From: Clostridiaceae bacterium
Lineage (GTDB): Bacteria > Bacillota > Clostridia > Peptostreptococcales > Natronincolaceae
Direction: 5' to 3'
NCBI GenBank assembly: GCA_018432235.1
Contig: JAHDLO010000012.1
Span: forward strand, 33,461 to 97,460
Length of the DNA stretch: 64,000 bases
The position numbers and the translations under genes were made by a program. This document shows, in pieces, positions 59,883 through 64,000 of this stretch. Under the pieces are notes generated by a model that was not told where the DNA came from, searched no databases, and saw only the letters and a list, made by a program, of their open reading frames with translations. Numbering within the stretch: the first letter of the stretch is position 1; the number at the start of each line of letters is the position of its first letter.

Positions 59883-59923
59883 AAAAGACTTTCTCTAATC
59901 AATTCAGAGGGAAGTCTTTTTTT
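59883..59923. terminator. Terminator between hypA and feoB
   Basis: AAAAGACTTTCTCT (59883-59896) pairs with AGAGGGAAGTCTTTT (59906-59920), then T. The A run on the left makes it active for minus-strand transcripts from feoB as well. Confidence 0.75.
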
Positions 59924-60006
59924 GATTGGTCAATTTTAATATTATTTATATATAGAGCAATGCGTCATTAAGACCTTTATAAGACCTCAAGATGGTTTTA
60001 GTATTA

Positions 60007-62154
60007 CTAAACTAGGCCCAAAAGTCGTGCTCCTTGAGCAACGACAAAGCACAATACAATACCTGTTACTGTCGGAACTAAGAAGGAGACCCAGGTCCAT
60101 TTCCAGCTTTGAGTTTCTTTACGGATAGTCCAAAGGGTGGTGCCACAGGGCCAATGGTTTAATGAAAACAGCATCATACAAACAGCAGTTAGCCAAGTCC
60201 AACCGTTATCTATAAGTAATTGTCTCATTTCAGTCAAACTGTCCAGCTCTAGCATAGAGCCCTTAGACATGTAACTCATGACTAATATAGGAATAACTAT
60301 TTCATTTGCAGGCAGACCTAAAATAAAGGCCATCATAATATAGCCATCAAGACCTATAAGTTGTGCAAATGGATTTAGGAACTGAGCGCAATGGGTTAAT
60401 ATACTAGTATCAGCAATTGTTATGTTTGCCATAAGCCATATAACTAAACCAGCGGGAGCTGCAATTGCAATTGCTCTTCCTAATACGAACAAGGTACGGT
60501 CAAAGATAGAACGAACTATAATTCTTCCTACCTGAGGTTTTCTATAGGGTGGCAATTCTAAGGTAAAGGAAGAAGGTAGACCTTTTAGAATTGTTTTAGA
60601 TAGTAATTTAGATATAAATAAGGTTAGGATTACACCAAGTATAATTGTTATTAAGACTGATAATGTAGCTGCAAAGGAACTAAAAGCACCAGCTGCACTT
60701 GCAATAAAAATACTAGCTAGGGCAATTAAAGTTGGAAATCGACCATTACAAGGAACAAAGTTGTTGGTAATTATAGCAATTAATCGCTCTCTGGGCGAAT
60801 CGATGATTCTACAGGCGATCACGCCTGCAGCATTACACCCAAATCCCATACACATAGTCAGGGCTTGCTTTCCATGCGCACATGCTTTCTTAAAATAATG
60901 GTCTAGGTTAAAGGCAACCCGAGGTAGATAGCCTAAATCTTCTAAGAAAGTGAACAATGGAAAGAAAATTGCCATGGGTGGAAGCATTACAGATACAACC
61001 CATGCTAATGTGCGATAAATACCTAGTATAAGAATATCATGTATCCACGTAGGGCTACCAAGCCATTGAAAGAATACAGTCAAATGACCTTCAATCCAGA
61101 ATAATCCTTCTGCTAACATTGCAGATGGAACATTAGAGCCTTCGATTGTTAGCCAGAAAACTAAACCTAAAAGAGCAATCATAATAGGGATACCAAAAAG
61201 CTTTGAGGTCAAGACGTTATCGACTTTGCGATCTAGATGATTGTAAGCTTTATTTTCTACATATACAACTTTTTTATAAATACTTTCAGCAGTTTTAACA
61301 ATGCTTAAAACAATTCGATCTCTCAAATCCTCTATTTCAATATTTTCTTCTTCTAATTTAATCCGAGCAAGATCTATTCTATTTTCTAGTAAGTCATCCT
61401 GAGATAAATTAATGTTTAGATAGTTAGCCATAGATTCTAAAAGCGGACTATCTCCGTCAATAAGACGAAGTGCTATCCATTTGCTATTCATTTGATTATC
61501 TACTAAGTAATGAATATGAGGTTCTACCTCTTTGATAGCTTTCTCTAGTATTTCATCATAGCTTACATATGTAGGGGTTGGAATAATTTCTCCACTCGCC
61601 ACCTTCTCTACTATGTCCTTTAATTCATCTAATCCTTCTCCGCTTCTTGCAGAGGTTCCTACCACAGGTACCCCTAGTAAATTAGAGAGTTTATTAATAT
61701 CAATATTAATCTTTTTTCTCTTGGCTTCATCCATAAGATTTATACATACGATTACTTTATTAGTAATCTCCATAATTTGAAGAACCAAGTTTAGATTCCT
61801 TTCTATACAAGTGGCATCAGTTACAACTACAGTTGCATGTGGATTACCAAAACAGATGAAATCTCTAGCAACTTGCTCTTCAACAGAATTAGCTAATAAG
61901 GAATAGGTTCCTGGAAGATCAACTAGAATATATTTTTTGTTTCTATGGGTGAAATTTCCTTGAGCATTGCTTACAGTTTTTCCAGGCCAGTTTCCAGTAT
62001 GTTGGTTTAGACCTGTAAGGCTATTAAACACTGTACTTTTACCCGTATTAGGATTACCGGCAAGGGCTACTACTATATCATCCGGTGACTCTAATTCTAC
62101 TTCGAACATTTCTTTTAAGGCGCCAGCACCAGTAGACTGTTTTGTTAAACCCAT
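60007..62154 (-). CDS. feoB: Ferrous iron transporter FeoB
   Basis: A 715-residue membrane iron transporter. The N-terminal G domain has GNPNTGKSTVFNSLTG (near 35), DLPGTYSL (near 79), the nucleotide-specificity region INLMDEAK and SARSGEGL. A helical GDI-like domain follows to about 310, then about ten membrane segments with Gate motifs (the C-containing MGFGCNAAGV and PCNGRFPTL). It takes up Fe(II) under anoxia. The start ATG is preceded by GGAGGAG, 24 bases after feoA. Controlled most likely by the DtxR-like protein at 62560. Confidence 0.95.
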   Translation of the reverse strand: MGLTKQSTGAGALKEMFEVELESPDDIVVALAGNPNTGKSTVFNSLTGLNQHTGNWPGKTVSNAQGNFTHRNKKYILVDLPGTYSLLANSVEEQVARDFICFGNPHATVVVTDATCIERNLNLVLQIMEITNKVIVCINLMDEAKRKKINIDINKLSNLLGVPVVGTSARSGEGLDELKDIVEKVASGEIIPTPTYVSYDEILEKAIKEVEPHIHYLVDNQMNSKWIALRLIDGDSPLLESMANYLNINLSQDDLLENRIDLARIKLEEENIEIEDLRDRIVLSIVKTAESIYKKVVYVENKAYNHLDRKVDNVLTSKLFGIPIMIALLGLVFWLTIEGSNVPSAMLAEGLFWIEGHLTVFFQWLGSPTWIHDILILGIYRTLAWVVSVMLPPMAIFFPLFTFLEDLGYLPRVAFNLDHYFKKACAHGKQALTMCMGFGCNAAGVIACRIIDSPRERLIAIITNNFVPCNGRFPTLIALASIFIASAAGAFSSFAATLSVLITIILGVILTLFISKLLSKTILKGLPSSFTLELPPYRKPQVGRIIVRSIFDRTLFVLGRAIAIAAPAGLVIWLMANITIADTSILTHCAQFLNPFAQLIGLDGYIMMAFILGLPANEIVIPILVMSYMSKGSMLELDSLTEMRQLLIDNGWTWLTAVCMMLFSLNHWPCGTTLWTIRKETQSWKWTWVSFLVPTVTGIVLCFVVAQGARLLGLV

Positions 62155-62178
62155 TAATACTCCTCCTTACACTTATTA

Positions 62179-62418
62179 TTAAACTAACTCAACAAGGATT
62201 TTAGATGCTTCTTCAGAACGAAGAGCAATTACAGCTCCTCTAATTTCATATGCGATGGGATCGCCAGCTGGACTTTCCCTTAAGGACTCCACGGTTGTAT
62301 CATAAATTAGCCCTAAGTCCAACATTCTTCTACGAGCAACTCCCTCAGCAATGAGTTTCTTAACTTTACCAAAGGAACCGATTGGTAATTTATCTAACGG
62401 CATCAAATTTTTGTTCAT
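62179..62418 (-). CDS. feoA: FeoA protein
   Basis: A 79-residue SH3-like protein: LDKLPIGSFGKVKKL, RRRMLDLGLIYDTTVE and DPIAYEIRGAVIALR. FeoA is a cytoplasmic partner needed for FeoB function. It is the first gene of the feoAB operon, divergent from the DtxR-like gene with a 141-base gap, and AAGGAGTG precedes the ATG. Confidence 0.95.
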   Translation of the reverse strand: MNKNLMPLDKLPIGSFGKVKKLIAEGVARRRMLDLGLIYDTTVESLRESPAGDPIAYEIRGAVIALRSEEASKILVELV

Positions 62419-62559
62419 AAAAAGACACTCCTTTATTATTTTTATACGGGTTATATCATAAATTAGTTGTGTGAAACTTTATTTGCTGTACCTAATATTT
62501 AAGATATGAATTTGTGTAAATATTTGTTACTCATAAATAGGAAAAAGGAGGAGAATAGT

Positions 62560-63063
62560 ATGAAAATTGATAGGGGATTTCGAACTGTTAGAGGATATCA
62601 AATGTTGAATAGCGAGGATAAGATATTGACTTCTAGCCTGGAGGATTACCTAGAAATGATTTGCAGAATTTGCTTGGAGGATGGATATGCACGTATTAAT
62701 AGCCTTGCGGATAGATTAAATGTTCGCCCATCATCAACAACCAAGGTAGTTCAAAAACTATATGAGCTTGGATTAGTAGAATACAAAAGATATGGAATTA
62801 TCCAACTAACAGAGGATGGTAAGACCATAGGAGACTTTCTTTTGAAACGTCATGAGATTATACAAGAATTTTTAAGGAATCTTGGTATAAAAAAGACTCT
62901 TCTTAAGGATACAGAACTTATTGAACATGATGTAAGTCATAGTGCATTACAGTGTATATATGTTTTTAATAAATTCATATCTGACAACCCACAGGTAAAG
63001 AGCCAATATGATGCTTATAGAATAAATCTTTGCGAGATTAGTGAATCATTATTTGAGAAATAA
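62560..63063 (+). CDS. DtxR/MntR family metalloregulator
   Basis: A 167-residue regulator with a winged helix (LTSSLEDYLEMICRIC, INSLADRLNVRPSSTTKVVQKL) and a dimerisation domain with metal-ligand-type residues (LLKRHEIIQEFL, DTELIEHDVSHSAL). There is no C-terminal SH3 domain, so it resembles MntR rather than DtxR. The ATG at 62560 follows AAAGGAGGAG. The divergent feoAB operon is the likely target. Iron or manganese is the effector by family knowledge. Confidence 0.9.
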   Translation: MKIDRGFRTVRGYQMLNSEDKILTSSLEDYLEMICRICLEDGYARINSLADRLNVRPSSTTKVVQKLYELGLVEYKRYGIIQLTEDGKTIGDFLLKRHEIIQEFLRNLGIKKTLLKDTELIEHDVSHSALQCIYVFNKFISDNPQVKSQYDAYRINLCEISESLFEK

Positions 63064-63269
63064 GAATAAAACGAGTGATTTTCTTATAATTTGAGATAAC
63101 ATTTTTTCGTTAATACTATCTAGATATTTTCCTGTGTCCATAATTATTGGTTATGCGGAGAATTTTTAATGGTAGCATTATCGATTTGTTATTTAAAAGG
63201 AACATATGGCAATTGAGTACGGCCATTTTAGTGATGATAAAATAAAAAAATGCAATCGAAAGAAGAGTT

Positions 63270-63686
63270 GTGGCAGTGGGTAATAATCGGTATAGACAAT
63301 GTGATGTGAGGGGCTGGAGGGATGTAGTGTCGGTGGCAGCGGGTTATCTTCATACGATTGGACTCAAATTAGATGGAACAGTGATGGCTGTGGGGTTGAA
63401 TAAACAGCATCAATGTGATGTAAGCAGCTGGAAGGATATTGCAAAGATAGCAGCAGGCAGCAGTCATACAATCGGTCTTAAATCCGACGGTACTGTAGTG
63501 GCTGTTGGTTGGAACGAGTATGGGCAATGTAATGTAAGTAGTTGGAGGGATATTGTCGCGGTAGCTGCAGGATGCGCTCATACCCTTGGTCTTAAATCCG
63601 ATGGAAATGTGTTGGCTGTTGGTAATAATGAATATGGTCAATGTGAGGTAAGTAGTTGGTGTGATATACAAATGCCCAGTGATTAG
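63270..63686 (+). CDS. RCC1-repeat protein fragment
   Basis: Three RCC1-type repeats of about 41 residues and part of a fourth (VAVGNNRYRQCDVRGWRDVV, HTIGLKSDGTVVAVGWN). A full RCC1 propeller has seven blades, so this 138-residue frame is a fragment. GTG 63270 has no good ribosome site. An out-of-frame ORF from ATG 63206 (AAAAGGAAC site) runs into the repeats, which suggests a frameshifted or shortened gene. Function unknown; RCC1 folds bind proteins or lipids. Confidence 0.6.
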   Translation: MAVGNNRYRQCDVRGWRDVVSVAAGYLHTIGLKLDGTVMAVGLNKQHQCDVSSWKDIAKIAAGSSHTIGLKSDGTVVAVGWNEYGQCNVSSWRDIVAVAAGCAHTLGLKSDGNVLAVGNNEYGQCEVSSWCDIQMPSD

Positions 63687-63717
63687 TATCAAAATATCTA
63701 TGTTATATATAATAATG

Positions 63718-63750
63718 AAGCCATGAGGAGATTTTTTCCCATGGCTTATT
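63718..63750 (+). terminator. Inverted repeat after RCC1 fragment
   Basis: AAGCCATG (63718-63725) pairs with CATGGCTT (63740-63747), then ATTAT. Probably a weak terminator. Confidence 0.5.
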
Positions 63751-63872
63751 ATATTATATGGATTGCGTTTTAGATTACTCTGTATATGGTTTTTTAAGAG
63801 GACTAATTGGTCTACGGAGCGTGGATTATTTTTTCAAGTATATAAGCTTATAATAAACTTGAGGTGATAACA

Positions 63873-64000
63873 ATGGATTTAAAAAGAAAAAGAGAGCTTT
63901 TGGAGGAGTATAAAAATCGGCGTCCTGAAATGGGCGTCATATCTTACCTTTGTAAAGAAACTGATGAGGTTTTTTTAGGTATATCTAAGGATACAAAGGC
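63873..64000 (+). CDS. GIY-YIG-like nuclease family protein (3' partial)
   Basis: Only the first 42 residues are in the window: MDLKRKRELLEEYKNRRPEM then GVISYLCKETDEVFLGISKD. This start is typical of GIY-YIG-related proteins of Firmicutes, although the name-giving residues themselves are outside the window or absent. GAGGTGA lies eight bases before the ATG. The gene runs off the end. Confidence 0.65.
   Translation, partial: MDLKRKRELLEEYKNRRPEMGVISYLCKETDEVFLGISKDTK

Noticed and set aside
63369..63692. Long minus-strand frame opposite the RCC1 repeats
   Set aside because: It is a shadow of the repeat-rich coding sequence, without start site or similarity.
1..64000. CRISPR array, tRNA or rRNA genes
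   Set aside because: No regularly spaced repeats, cloverleaf sequences or rRNA-like stretches were recognised on either strand.

Overview
The window is AT-rich, uses strong AGGAGG-type ribosome binding sites, and carries many Gram-positive gene families (DUF1700/HAAS, DUF1048, DUF624, DUF5692, Cys-rich KTR, BlaI/M56, PadR, TipAS-type MerR). It also has anaerobe-type Fe-S proteins and FeoAB. This points to a low-GC, anaerobic Firmicute of the class Clostridia. Species assignment is not possible from the sequence alone. No rRNA, tRNA, CRISPR array or intact insertion sequence was found.

Layout. (1) 1-4002: end of an ABC-2 export operon (membrane protein, ATPase, two paralogous permeases). (2) 4061-5973: BlaI-type repressor and M56 (BlaR1-like) metallopeptidase behind a promoter carrying two dyad operators. 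(3) 6235-7694: a 5'-truncated O-methyltransferase abutting a palindromic repeat, then an SDR gene. (4) 7912-11129: an antibiotic-resistance-like operon, an HflX GTPase and a Mef-like MFS pump, with three tiny leader ORFs containing Arg-X-Arg motifs and attenuator-like hairpins. (5) 11222-16320: MerR regulator, gene remnants, and a PadR-HAAS-ABC-DUF4097 operon. (6) 16426-18479, minus strand: C45-like peptidase and AraC regulator. (7) 18833-30011: two-component system followed by a sugar-type ABC importer interleaved with an HlyD-like adaptor and a MacB-like permease, a beta-propeller/solute-binding fusion lipoprotein, a MsmK-type ATPase and DUF624. (8) 30017-34159: second two-component system and a MacB-type ABC exporter sharing the same direct-repeat box. 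(9) 34336-46258: small accessory genes (ferredoxin, two TetR, CsaA-like, DMT, YdeI-like, HD, HxlR/SDR, XRE/peptide deformylase, DUF5946, YdcZ/Crp) with several broken genes. (10) 46420-52095: PadR-DUF1048-KTR-DrrAB and a MerR-controlled ABC pair. (11) 52204-54517: a transposase-derived protein that appears to lack the catalytic triad, translationally coupled to an FAD oxidoreductase. (12) 54824-59749: hypB, a large Fe-S flavoprotein, DUF5692 and hypA, with no hydrogenase nearby. (13) 60007-63063: feoB-feoA divergent from a DtxR-like regulator, then an RCC1-repeat fragment and the start of a GIY-YIG-like gene.

The common theme is sensing and export: seven ABC-type export cassettes or remnants, each beside its own regulator, plus drug-sensing leaders. 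A palindromic repeat family with the core GGGGACGCTTTGTTTGGCA is scattered at five places, several of them next to truncated genes. The most novel-looking systems are the Arg-X-Arg leader pair of hflX/MFS, the transposase-like/FAD gene pair, the hypAB redox cassette without hydrogenase, and the mixed import/export cluster at 18833-30011.
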